Part shown: one piece after another, positions 52,157 through 59,237 of the stretch | Layout: each line of letters begins with the position of its first letter | Position numbering within the stretch: the stretch's first letter is position 1 | DNA from: Paraburkholderia hayleyella | Lineage (GTDB): Bacteria; Pseudomonadota; Gammaproteobacteria; Burkholderiales; Burkholderiaceae | Length of the DNA: 64,000 nt | Direction: 5' to 3' | Assembly (NCBI RefSeq): GCF_009455685.1 | Contig: NZ_QPES01000001.1 | Coordinates: 1,674,001 to 1,738,000 of the forward strand | Made by a program: the position numbers and the translations under genes | The notes under the pieces: generated by a model | Database searches by the model: none | What the model saw: only the letters and a program-made list of their open reading frames with translations | What the model was told of the DNA's origin: nothing

Positions 52157-52503
52157 AGCGTCGTGATCCGGGTCGGATCAGTGCCACATGGCCGAATCAA
52201 CAGCCAGACCTGCAAACGGCCATCAGGCTCACCGCACGAAACAAGGTCAACTCCAAATGGTTTGATGATGGCAAACACGCCCGGCGCTACGCCGCAGTAT
52301 TCGTTGATCTTAGGCCTATCACCAATCGCTTCACGTAGTAGGTTCAACAGGTGCTTGCGGTCCCAACTTACCGGCAGCGGTACCCTGTGCGGCAGCGCTC
52401 TTAGGTGATCAAGGGCTACGTCGATGTCCAGCTCACAGACAACCAATTCTTGCTTACGTCTTCTTAGCATGTGGTCAACCATGGTTAATTTGGGTATGGT
52501 CAA
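52153..52503 (-). CDS. Uncharacterised protein upstream of the resolvase
   Basis: The 116-residue product (MTIPKLTMVDHMLRRRKQEL) contains ALPHRVPLPVSWDRKHLLNL and a C-terminal beta-rich part (FGVDLVSCGEPDGRLQVWLL). It overlaps the resolvase start by four bases, so the two are coupled. No family was recognised; MVDHML at 52482 could be the true start. Confidence 0.6.
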   Translation of the reverse strand: MTIPKLTMVDHMLRRRKQELVVCELDIDVALDHLRALPHRVPLPVSWDRKHLLNLLREAIGDRPKINEYCGVAPGVFAIIKPFGVDLVSCGEPDGRLQVWLLIRPCGTDPTRITTL

Positions 52504-52623
52504 TTTGGCCTATCGCACCCAACAGGCTCGGAAATTGAAATAGCGACCTATCTTGGCTAGGCCAATTTTGCCAACCTCGCTGAGCTTAGTCTCTGAAAGC
52601 CGGTGAGGTTGGGCTTGCCATCC

Positions 52624-52642
52624 ATACAAAATTTTGTATAAT
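52624..52642 (+). promoter_or_regulatory. HigBA promoter/operator palindrome
   Basis: ATACAAAATTTTGTAT (52624-52639) is a perfect 16-base palindrome that overlaps the -10 box TATAAT (52637-52642), seven bases before the toxin start. This is the expected layout for autorepression by the antitoxin. Confidence 0.75.
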
Positions 52643-52648
52643 TACGCC

Positions 52649-52987
52649 ATGACAGGACCCAAGCCGCTTGAATTCAGAGGCAGCGCCCTTGACGACTTAC
52701 GAGCTTTTCCAGCGGCCGCGCGACGTGAAGCCGGGCATCAACTCGATCAAGTGCAGAGCGGCCGCGACCCTGACGACTGGAAGCCCATGCCCACGGTGGG
52801 GCAGGGAGTCCGCGAGATTCGCATCCGAGACGCGGCGGGCGCTTTCCGCGTGATCTATGTCGCCAAGCTGTCCGATGCCGTCTATGTTCTGCACTGCTTC
52901 CAGAAGAAAACTGAGAAGACAGCCAAAGGCGACCTTGATTTAGCGGCTAAACGCTACCGTGACTTGTTGAAGGAGGTAGGGCAATGA
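52649..52987 (+). CDS. higB: HigB-type toxin (phage Gp49-like, RelE superfamily)
   Basis: Predicted ribosome-dependent mRNA endonuclease. The 112-residue product has PLEFRGSALDDLRAFPAAAR, VGQGVREIRIRDAAGAFRVI and YVLHCFQKKTEKTAKGDLDL, all typical of the Gp49-like HigB group. ATG 52649 is chosen; 52634 is upstream inside the operator. The toxin precedes the antitoxin, as usual for HigBA, and overlaps it by four bases. Confidence 0.92.
   Translation: MTGPKPLEFRGSALDDLRAFPAAARREAGHQLDQVQSGRDPDDWKPMPTVGQGVREIRIRDAAGAFRVIYVAKLSDAVYVLHCFQKKTEKTAKGDLDLAAKRYRDLLKEVGQ
52939..52951. promoter_or_regulatory. KorB-type 13-mer inside higB
   Basis: TTTAGCGGCTAAA matches the KorB operator consensus exactly (G-centred form) but lies within the higB coding sequence. 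It may be chance or part of a KorB-controlled plasmid backbone. Confidence 0.35.
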
Positions 52988-53265
52988 GCAACGAACGATT
53001 CGCAAGCGTGTGGGATGCCATCGAGGACACCCCCGAAGAAGCGGAAAACATGAAGTTGCGTTCCGCGCTGATGATGGCCTTGAAAAAGCACATCGAAACG
53101 GCTGCCCTGAGCCAGTCTCAAGCCGCTAAGGTGTTCGGCGTCACGCAGCCTCGTGTGTCAGATTTAATGCGCGGCAAAATTAGTCTGTTCGGTCTGGATG
53201 CGCTGGTCAACATGGCTGCTGCTGCCGGTATGCACGTGGAAATGCGCGTGCTGGAAGCCGCGTGA
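52984..53265 (+). CDS. higA: HigA-type XRE antitoxin
   Basis: The 93-residue product has an XRE helix-turn-helix (SQSQAAKVFGVTQPRVSDLM) and IETAALSQSQ just before it. It neutralises HigB and probably represses from the palindrome at 52624. It overlaps higB by four bases. Confidence 0.93.
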   Translation: MSNERFASVWDAIEDTPEEAENMKLRSALMMALKKHIETAALSQSQAAKVFGVTQPRVSDLMRGKISLFGLDALVNMAAAAGMHVEMRVLEAA

Positions 53266-53444
53266 GCTCAAAGAAGTTTTGGCCCCTCGCTTTGGCAGCG
53301 GGGGAACCGGCGCGCACAGTACCGTCCAGCGCAACATGCCTGATCTGAGCTGCTTGGGCCAAAAGTAGCTTGGTATTTTTCATGGCATCATTCGAATGAA
53401 AATAGAGAAGTACCTTGAAAATACTGATCTTTTTCCTCATCATT

Positions 53445-53467
53445 GACGATTGAGTGGGAGTGATTGG
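53445..53467. repeat. attR: 23-bp core at the right end of the element
   Basis: Identical to attL at 33937-33959. Right of it lie the first seven codons of a ribbon-helix-helix gene (minus strand, ATG at 53490), which the att core interrupts. The right flank is therefore older mobile DNA rather than undisturbed chromosome. Confidence 0.92.
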
Positions 53468-53470
53468 GGC

Positions 53471-53548
53471 ATATTGACTAGCTTTGCCATCGTCTACCTT
53501 GACTCATTGAGCCTGTCTGTCTGTCAGTCACGTCATGAGGCCCATGCG
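53471..53548. repeat. Outer copy of the ~75-bp repeat, with truncated RHH gene
   Basis: Corresponds to 48081-48154. On the minus strand it encodes MAKLVNM and then runs into the att core, whereas the inner copy continues as a full ribbon-helix-helix gene. To the right it merges with the 3' end of the toxin gene. Confidence 0.8.
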
Positions 53549-53821
53549 TTCATGAAAAATTGCTACGATCAACGCGGACACACTCTCACGCGGTAGGCAG
53601 AAAACGTAGTGATGTTCACAACGTGCCATCCGCAACGCTGGAAAGAGTTCGGTCATATCCTTGAAAGAACCCTGGCCGGCGGCGAGGCCGGCAATACCCT
53701 GTTCCAGCTTGGCGATGTAACGGCGTACCTGCGCAGCGCCCCATTGCTTGCGCTTGCGCTTGTAGCGGATGATGCCGCGTAGATCGTCTTCGGCCTCCGC
53801 CGAGAGGACGTAGGCCGTCAA
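53528..53821 (-). CDS. RelE/ParE-family toxin
   Basis: The 97-residue product reads MTAYVLSAEAEDDLRGIIRY, then WGAAQVRRYIAKLEQGIAGL and CEHHYVFCLPRESVSALIVA: a typical ParE/RelE fold. It overlaps the upstream antitoxin by four bases. It lies just outside attR; its ancestral downstream neighbour was the ribbon-helix-helix gene now truncated. Confidence 0.9.
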   Translation of the reverse strand: MTAYVLSAEAEDDLRGIIRYKRKRKQWGAAQVRRYIAKLEQGIAGLAAGQGSFKDMTELFPALRMARCEHHYVFCLPRESVSALIVAIFHERMGLMT

Positions 53822-54045
53822 GTACGATCCCCGGCGAGTTCTTCATCAAGAATTTCGCCGATGCTCTTGGTGGACACCTTCCCCGCAAGTCCATCGTTGA
53901 TGCGGTTCCCCAGCAAAGCTTTCAGTTCCTGCCATGCCTGACCGGCATCAGTATCGCCGGGGAACAGGCGTTCGAGGGCGTATTGCTTGATTAACGATAT
54001 CAGCCGTTTATCCCTGTTTGTGATCTCGATAAAACGAAGTGATCC
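53818..54045 (-). CDS. Putative antitoxin of the RelE/ParE pair, unusual N-terminus
   Basis: The C-terminal half (WQELKALLGNRINDGLAGKV, STKSIGEILDEEL) looks like an antitoxin tail that binds the toxin, and the gene overlaps the toxin by four bases. The N-terminal part (MGSLRFIEITNRDKRLISLI) does not look like a DNA-binding domain. Its start overlaps the divergent ycgJ-like gene, so the 5' end may have been replaced by a rearrangement. ATG 54069 is an alternative. Confidence 0.62.
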   Translation of the reverse strand, partial: GSLRFIEITNRDKRLISLIKQYALERLFPGDTDAGQAWQELKALLGNRINDGLAGKVSTKSIGEILDEELAGDRT

Positions 54046-54410
54046 CATTGAATAAAACATTTTCTCCATTCTTCCTGGCCGCGCTGCTGGCCGTGTCTGC
54101 GCTGCCTGTGCAGGCGGCGCCGCGCGCCGCCCTCTATGCGCCAGCGCCGGGCGTGCTGTGCGACCGCTATTTATGTGCGAGCCGTGCGGGCGGGGTTTCC
54201 CGCGAACTGACTGAAAAATATCTCGGCAAGAAGGCTGCGGCCAGGCTGTACTCGCAAGGTGACTTCGACCCGACCGGATTCACCTTTGCCAATGGCATTT
54301 TCTGTGATGTCAAAGAGCGCTTGTGTCGTAGTGACCGGTATTACGGCGAAGACGGCAAACGCAGCGGAACCATTTCCAGGAAATACACAAAACTGCTTTT
54401 TGGTCACTAG
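54039..54410 (+). CDS. YcgJ-family secreted protein
   Basis: The 123-residue product has a signal peptide (SPFFLAALLAVSALPVQAAP) and the family core FTFANGIFCDVKERLCRSDR followed by YYGEDGKRSG. Four cysteines could form disulfides in the periplasm. The function of YcgJ is unknown. GTG 54039 or TTG 54048 may be the start; neither has a strong ribosome binding site. Confidence 0.75.
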   Translation: MIPLNKTFSPFFLAALLAVSALPVQAAPRAALYAPAPGVLCDRYLCASRAGGVSRELTEKYLGKKAAARLYSQGDFDPTGFTFANGIFCDVKERLCRSDRYYGEDGKRSGTISRKYTKLLFGH

Positions 54411-54590
54411 ACCATCAGGCCATCAGGTCATTAGGCACTGGGAAAGCATCAGGATCCGGCATGGTTAAACATGGCATTTTGCAAAGAACTTGAGCCTGAT
54501 CATGTCGTGGTCGTTTCTGAACGTGTGACTTTCGTTCTGACCACCTTGGCGGGCAAATAGCCCTGCAGGATCACCAGGACGAGAGCACGC

Positions 54591-55112
54591 ATGACAACGA
54601 CTACCCGTATCAGGCTCGCCCGCGCTGCGGATATCGATTACATCTTCGAGATTCGCACGAGTGTTAAGGAAAACCATTTGTCGCTGGCCGAGCTGTCGGA
54701 GCGAGGGATTACTCACGAAGCCATACAGAATGCCATCGCGTCTGATGACTGCATCTGGATGGCGGAAGCGGAGGGTGTTCCGGTTGGGTTTGCGATGGCG
54801 GATGCGGATGAAGGCAGCGTATTCGCTGTTTTTGTTCAACCCGCCTGGGAAGGCCGTGGGTTGGGCCGTTTGCTCATGGAAAAAGCCGAGGCGTTTCTGT
54901 TCGAACGGCATGAAACGATTTGGCTGGAGACGGACGGACGAAGCCGGGCCAGCGGTTTCTGCACGAAACTGGGCTGGAATTCCGTGAGGTCATATGACAA
55001 CGGAGATCTTCGTTTCGAGAAACGGAGAAACGGAGAGACGGTTCCGCGACCGAAAAACCTTATCAAGGCTCGGCCTTGCCCAGCATCAAAAACAGAAATA
55101 AACACAGGTTAG
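54591..55112 (+). CDS. GNAT-family N-acetyltransferase
   Basis: Transfers acetyl from acetyl-CoA to an unknown amine. The 173-residue product has RLARAADIDYIFEIRTSVKE at the N-terminus, the acetyl-CoA motif VQPAWEGRGLGRLLMEKAEA, and a C-terminal WNSVRSYDNGDLRFEK. It is convergent with, and overlaps by four bases, the ketopantoate-reductase-like gene. Confidence 0.87.
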   Translation: MTTTTRIRLARAADIDYIFEIRTSVKENHLSLAELSERGITHEAIQNAIASDDCIWMAEAEGVPVGFAMADADEGSVFAVFVQPAWEGRGLGRLLMEKAEAFLFERHETIWLETDGRSRASGFCTKLGWNSVRSYDNGDLRFEKRRNGETVPRPKNLIKARPCPASKTEINTG

Positions 55113-56041
55113 CCAGCAAAGCCGCTTACCCGGGCTTGTACGAGCCGAACGAGTTCAAGCAGCGTTTCAGTATGCGTAACCTGCAGGTTTTCTTCCCGGG
55201 CGGCGCGGACAACGGCGCCATTGATGCCCTCGATTTCCGTGCGACGGCCAGCCAGCACGTCTTGCAGCATCGACGGTTGATGTCCGACATGCTTTGCGAT
55301 GGCCTGAGTCACGTTCTCCATGCAGCTCGCGCGATCGGTGTCGATCCCTTTGGCTTGAGCGACAGCGAGCACCTCCCCGACGATGGCCCGGGCCAGTATC
55401 AGCCCGCCTGGCACGGCCGCAATGCCGTCAACGGAGCAGCCCGTGACGGCGCACAGGCTGTTCAATGCCGCGTTGAACGCAACCTTTTCCCAAATGGCTG
55501 ACCAGACGTTGGGGTCGACGCTGCACTGCAATCCGGCGGCATTCAGCAACGCCGCGATGGCCTCCACGCCTGGTCGCGCAATGCCATCAGCCGACATCAG
55601 CCGAATTTTGCCTGCTCCGTGCGAACTGACGGCTCCCGGCCGGGACATATCCGCAGGCCAGGTCGTCATGCCAACGACGATTTGTTCAAGCGAGACAAAC
55701 TCACGCAGGAGTTCGACATTGCCCAGACCGTTTTGCAGCGTCAGCACGGTTGTGTCCGGACCCATCACCCGGCTGACGTCAGACAGTGCCGCGCGTGTAT
55801 GAAAGGACTTGGTAAAGACCATCAGCAATTCGGGAATCGATTCTGTTTTGTCAGGGCGACTGACGCGCAGGTTTGTCAGCGACCGGCGCCTACCGTGGGT
55901 CTCCAGAATGAGCCCCTGCGTGCGGATCGCCGACAGGTGCGCTTCATTGATGTCGAGGAGCGTCACATCCTGGTTTTGTTCGGCGAGCAGGCCGCCGAAC
56001 AGCGATCCCATGGCACCCGCGCCGAGAATAGCGATTTTCAT
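55109..56041 (-). CDS. Ketopantoate reductase (ApbA/PanE) family protein
   Basis: NAD(P)H-dependent reductase of a 2-keto acid. The 310-residue product has the Rossmann motif KIAILGAGAMGSLFGGLLAE, LTLQNGLGNVELL, and the C-terminal helical domain with HVGHQPSMLQDVLAGRRTEI (substrate-site Glu). It may be a PanE paralogue; next to an aryl-glyoxylate cluster it could act on an aromatic 2-keto acid, which is inference. Confidence 0.88.
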   Translation of the reverse strand: MKIAILGAGAMGSLFGGLLAEQNQDVTLLDINEAHLSAIRTQGLILETHGRRRSLTNLRVSRPDKTESIPELLMVFTKSFHTRAALSDVSRVMGPDTTVLTLQNGLGNVELLREFVSLEQIVVGMTTWPADMSRPGAVSSHGAGKIRLMSADGIARPGVEAIAALLNAAGLQCSVDPNVWSAIWEKVAFNAALNSLCAVTGCSVDGIAAVPGGLILARAIVGEVLAVAQAKGIDTDRASCMENVTQAIAKHVGHQPSMLQDVLAGRRTEIEGINGAVVRAAREENLQVTHTETLLELVRLVQARVSGFAG

Positions 56042-56274
56042 GAGTTGAGTTGCCTTTGTCTTGTATGGCCCGGTGCCCGGTTAGCCCGGTATCCGTGTTG
56101 ATCAGTTCCGTCAGCGGGGTTGAACACGGCGCATGCATGGCCGAACCGGGGTGATCGGCCAAGGTACATGACGGGTACGCCTGGCGGCAGTATGAGTGGG
56201 AGGGATTCGCTTGAAAATTGCCAGGTGTGTTCAACGTCATGCCTTAAAGACATGGCTTCAAGTTTCCGTCTGGC

Positions 56275-57189
56275 TCAACGCTGTGCCAGCCTGCCGGTTA
56301 AAAGACGCAGCTCATCAAGCAGTTTCAGTGCGGACGCAGGCAGCATTCCCTGGCGCCGACGAAATGCGGTCAGGGTTCTCGGTGCATCGACGCCCGAAAT
56401 ATCCAGCGCGTCGAAAATTCCCGAAGTCCGCTCCGTGTCGTACATCGGCTCAGCCATCCACGACACGAAACCACAGCGCGCCACAAGGCTTTTAAGAACA
56501 ATGATGGAGCGCGTTTCCACGGCGATTTCGGGGAAGGCGACGCCCCTTGCCTCGAAGGTTTCCATCATATGCAGGTAGGGTCCGGTGCCTTTGGGGGTTA
56601 ATGCCCAACGCTCGTTGAGCGTATCTTCGAGCCCAAGATTGCGTTTGCGGTGTAGCGGGTGGCTCAGCGCGGCGACGATATGGCTCCGGTCAGACCACTG
56701 ACAGTTCGAGATCGCCGAAATTTCGTCGGTTTCCTGGCCGGGTGTAGACAAGGCGAGGTCAATTTCGTGCGTGAGCAGTCCTTCGGCTAGCCGGTCCCAG
56801 ACACCTTCCAAAATTTCCACTCGCAGGTTTGGCCATTTTTGTAGCACTTGCGCCACCGCCATGGGTAATACGAGGCTCGCAATGCTGCCGACCACTCCCA
56901 CCTTGATCACGCCTTTGGCCAGTCCACGGATGGCATCAAGCTCTTCGCGTGCCTGTTTGGCTTCTCTTTGCAGTGACACCGCGTGAGGCACGAGCGCACG
57001 GCCGAGTGCAGTCAGGTGCATGCCTTTCGTGTGGCGTTCGAATAACGGTGCGCCCACTGATTCTTCAAGCCGTTTGATCGACCGGCTCAGCGCGGGCTGG
57101 GTCATGTCCAGCACGCTCGCGGCCCGGCCCAGGCTGCCTGCTGAGACGATCGTAGTGAACATGGATAGCTGTTGCAAATTAAAACTCAT
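56275..57189 (-). CDS. LysR-family transcriptional regulator
   Basis: The 304-residue product has an N-terminal winged helix (LQQLSMFTTIVSAGSLGRAA; QPALSRSIKRLEESVGAPLF) and a periplasmic-binding-protein-like effector domain. It is divergent from the benzoylformate-decarboxylase-like gene across 388 bases, so it probably activates that cluster in response to an aromatic inducer. It lies upstream of, and in line with, the ketopantoate-reductase-like gene. Confidence 0.92.
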   Translation of the reverse strand: MSFNLQQLSMFTTIVSAGSLGRAASVLDMTQPALSRSIKRLEESVGAPLFERHTKGMHLTALGRALVPHAVSLQREAKQAREELDAIRGLAKGVIKVGVVGSIASLVLPMAVAQVLQKWPNLRVEILEGVWDRLAEGLLTHEIDLALSTPGQETDEISAISNCQWSDRSHIVAALSHPLHRKRNLGLEDTLNERWALTPKGTGPYLHMMETFEARGVAFPEIAVETRSIIVLKSLVARCGFVSWMAEPMYDTERTSGIFDALDISGVDAPRTLTAFRRRQGMLPASALKLLDELRLLTGRLAQR

Positions 57190-57577
57190 GGCGTGCAGGG
57201 TGCATTAAACATGGATTAGGAGTCGAAATGACGAGTGCTATGACCGGGGCGCGCGGGTTGGGGTCTTCCCTATGGAGTCAATCCAGGGCTGCCCACAAGC
57301 CATCCGTTATTCGATTCCGATCCCTTTACCGGTCTCTTTGCGGCTTCTTTACCCGCCGCGAAACCGTTCAGTCATCCCCGATTCTTTGCTGGATCACGGT
57401 TTGCTTCACCAACCCTTGATTTCGGCCTTGACGCTTGCGTGGACATGGCCCGCAACCCATTCCGTAACGTAATGACTTTTTACCGCTTTGGCAATTTTCA
57501 AATAATTATTCGGATTCCATACTGCGCCTTATCGTGATTCTTGATAGCCTCCGTGGCGAACCTAAAAAGGAGTGGGA
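57190..57577. promoter_or_regulatory. Divergent control region between the LysR gene and the catabolic cluster
   Basis: 388 bases without a supported gene. The part near 57480-57540 is A+T-rich (CAAATAATTATTCGGATTCC) and is the likely site of LysR binding and the catabolic promoter. AAGGAG at 57567-57572 is the ribosome binding site of the next gene. No single operator is assigned. Confidence 0.4.
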
Positions 57578-59167
57578 ATGCAAGAAAGCATCATCGATCC
57601 ATTAACTGTCCGTAATGTTGTTGTTGAACTGTTGCGCCGGCTTGGCATGACTTCAGTATTTGCTAATCCGGGCTCGACCGAGCTGCCCATGTTCCGCGAT
57701 TTCCCGGCAGATTTCCGCTACGTCCTGGGGCTTCAGGAAGCCGCCGTCATCGGCATGGCGGATGGTTATGCCCAGGCAAGCGGCAATGCGGCGCTGGTCA
57801 GCCTGCATTCAGCCGCGGGCTTGGGTAACGCCATGGGCAACATTTTTACCGCCTTTAAAAATCAGTCCCCCCTGGTGATTACCGCTGGACAGCAGGCGCG
57901 CTCCATCTTGCCCTTCGATCCGTTTCTTTTTTCGTCCCAGGCGGTCAATCTGCCCAAGCCCTACGTGAAATGGAGCATCGAGCCCGCGCGGGCGGCGGAT
58001 GTGCCGCTTGCCATAGCCCGTGCTTATCACATAGCCATGCAGGAACCACGCGGCCCGGTTTTCGTTTCTATCCCAGTTGACGATTGGGACCGGCCCGCCG
58101 CGCCCGTTGAGCTCACCCGTGTCAGTACCCGTGCGAGGCCCGATCCGGAGCGGCTCGCGGAGATCGGTGCGGCGCTCGATGAATGCGTCCGGCCCGCTAT
58201 CGTCGTGGGTGCGCAAGTCGATCGCGCGGGCGCATGGGATGACGCGATCCGTCTCGCGGAACGCCACCATGCCCGCGTTTATGTTGCGCCGATGTCATCG
58301 CGTTGCAGCTTCCCGGAAGATCACCGGCTCTTCGCCGGGTTTTTGCCGCCGATACGCGAGAAAATCGTGCAGGCGCTGGAAGGCCACGATCTGATTTTCG
58401 TGCTCGGCGCGCCAGCATTCACGTATCACGTCGAGGGCCATGGGCCGCACATACCCGTTGGCGCGAAGCTATGCCAACTGATCGACGATCCTGCGATAGC
58501 CGCCTGGACGCCGCTCGGCACAGCGGTTGTGGCCAATCTCCAGCTTGGCCTCGCTGATCTGATGGCGCGCCCTGCGCCAAAAACGCGGCCGTTGCCTGCT
58601 CCCCGCCCACCTTGCGAGCGGGCTGAGCCGACCAAAGTCATGTCCGTCGAGTTTGCCTTGCAGACGCTTGCAGAGGTACGTGATCCCGCCGATATCGTCG
58701 TCGAGGAAGCGCCCAGTTCGCGCCCGGCGATACAACGCTATCTGCCGTTCACGCAAAGCCAGACTTTTTTTACGATGGCGAGCGGCGGCCTGGGTTATGG
58801 CATGCCCGCGGCAGTCGGCGTGGCCCTGGCCCGGCCGGGAACGCGTGTGATCGGTCTCATCGGCGACGGCTCCACCATGTATTCCCCGCAGGCGATCTAT
58901 AGCGCCGTTCAACAGGGCCTTCCGGTTACGTTTGTCATTCTCAACAACTCCCGCTATGCCGCTTTGCAGGAGTTCGCTCCAGTATTCGGCTTTTCTGCCT
59001 CTGACCCCGTGCAGGGAACCGATCTTCCGGGTCTCGATTTTGTCTCGCTGGCTAAAGGCATGGGATGTAAGGGCGTGCGCGTCGACGACGCATCGCAGTT
59101 ATTGCCCGTGTTAGCGCAAGCGCTTTCGTCCGGCGAAACAAGGCTCGTGGAAATTGTCGTGAGCTAG
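57578..59167 (+). CDS. mdlC: Benzoylformate decarboxylase-like thiamine diphosphate enzyme
   Basis: Decarboxylates an aryl-glyoxylate such as benzoylformate to the aldehyde. The 529-residue product matches the family closely: FANPGSTELPMFRDFPADFR (Ser), LQEAAVIGMADGYAQASGNA (catalytic Glu), LHSAAGLGN (His) and PEDHRLFAGFLPP (second His). The thiamine site is GDGSTMYSPQAIYSAVQQGL. AAGGAG precedes ATG 57578. Downstream genes suggest a 4-hydroxylated substrate. Confidence 0.88.
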   Translation: MQESIIDPLTVRNVVVELLRRLGMTSVFANPGSTELPMFRDFPADFRYVLGLQEAAVIGMADGYAQASGNAALVSLHSAAGLGNAMGNIFTAFKNQSPLVITAGQQARSILPFDPFLFSSQAVNLPKPYVKWSIEPARAADVPLAIARAYHIAMQEPRGPVFVSIPVDDWDRPAAPVELTRVSTRARPDPERLAEIGAALDECVRPAIVVGAQVDRAGAWDDAIRLAERHHARVYVAPMSSRCSFPEDHRLFAGFLPPIREKIVQALEGHDLIFVLGAPAFTYHVEGHGPHIPVGAKLCQLIDDPAIAAWTPLGTAVVANLQLGLADLMARPAPKTRPLPAPRPPCERAEPTKVMSVEFALQTLAEVRDPADIVVEEAPSSRPAIQRYLPFTQSQTFFTMASGGLGYGMPAAVGVALARPGTRVIGLIGDGSTMYSPQAIYSAVQQGLPVTFVILNNSRYAALQEFAPVFGFSASDPVQGTDLPGLDFVSLAKGMGCKGVRVDDASQLLPVLAQALSSGETRLVEIVVS

Positions 59168-59237
59168 CCCTGGGTCGTTTGCTTAACAGGTGAAGTGTTC
59201 ACGTACTCATTTCACGTACTTGTTGCTGGAGGCTGTC

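Larger units (their letters stand above)
33937..53467. mobile_element. Plasmid-derived integrative element inserted at the 3' end of guaA
   Basis: A 19.5-kb region is bounded by identical 23-base direct repeats (33937-33959 and 53445-53467). It begins with a tyrosine integrase next to guaA. Contents in order: integrase, HTH/zinc-finger protein, RPA-type rep gene with iterons, AlpA-like regulator, traK, traL, oriT, trbJKL, an ABC-3C system, degraded ICE genes, a second trbL fragment, two candidate defence genes, and a resolvase/HigBA segment. No relaxase, coupling protein, VirB/Trb ATPase or partition gene was seen, so it cannot self-transfer as it stands. guaA is a known integration site for genomic islands. 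Confidence 0.88.

Noticed and set aside
53277..53364. Inverted repeat TTTTGGCCC / GGGCCAAAA as a transposon end pair
   Set aside because: Only 9 bases long, no target duplication and no transposase nearby; could be chance or a hairpin after higA.
57228..57472. Open frames in the LysR/mdlC intergenic region
   Set aside because: Short, Pro/Arg-rich and without start signals; the region is better read as regulatory.
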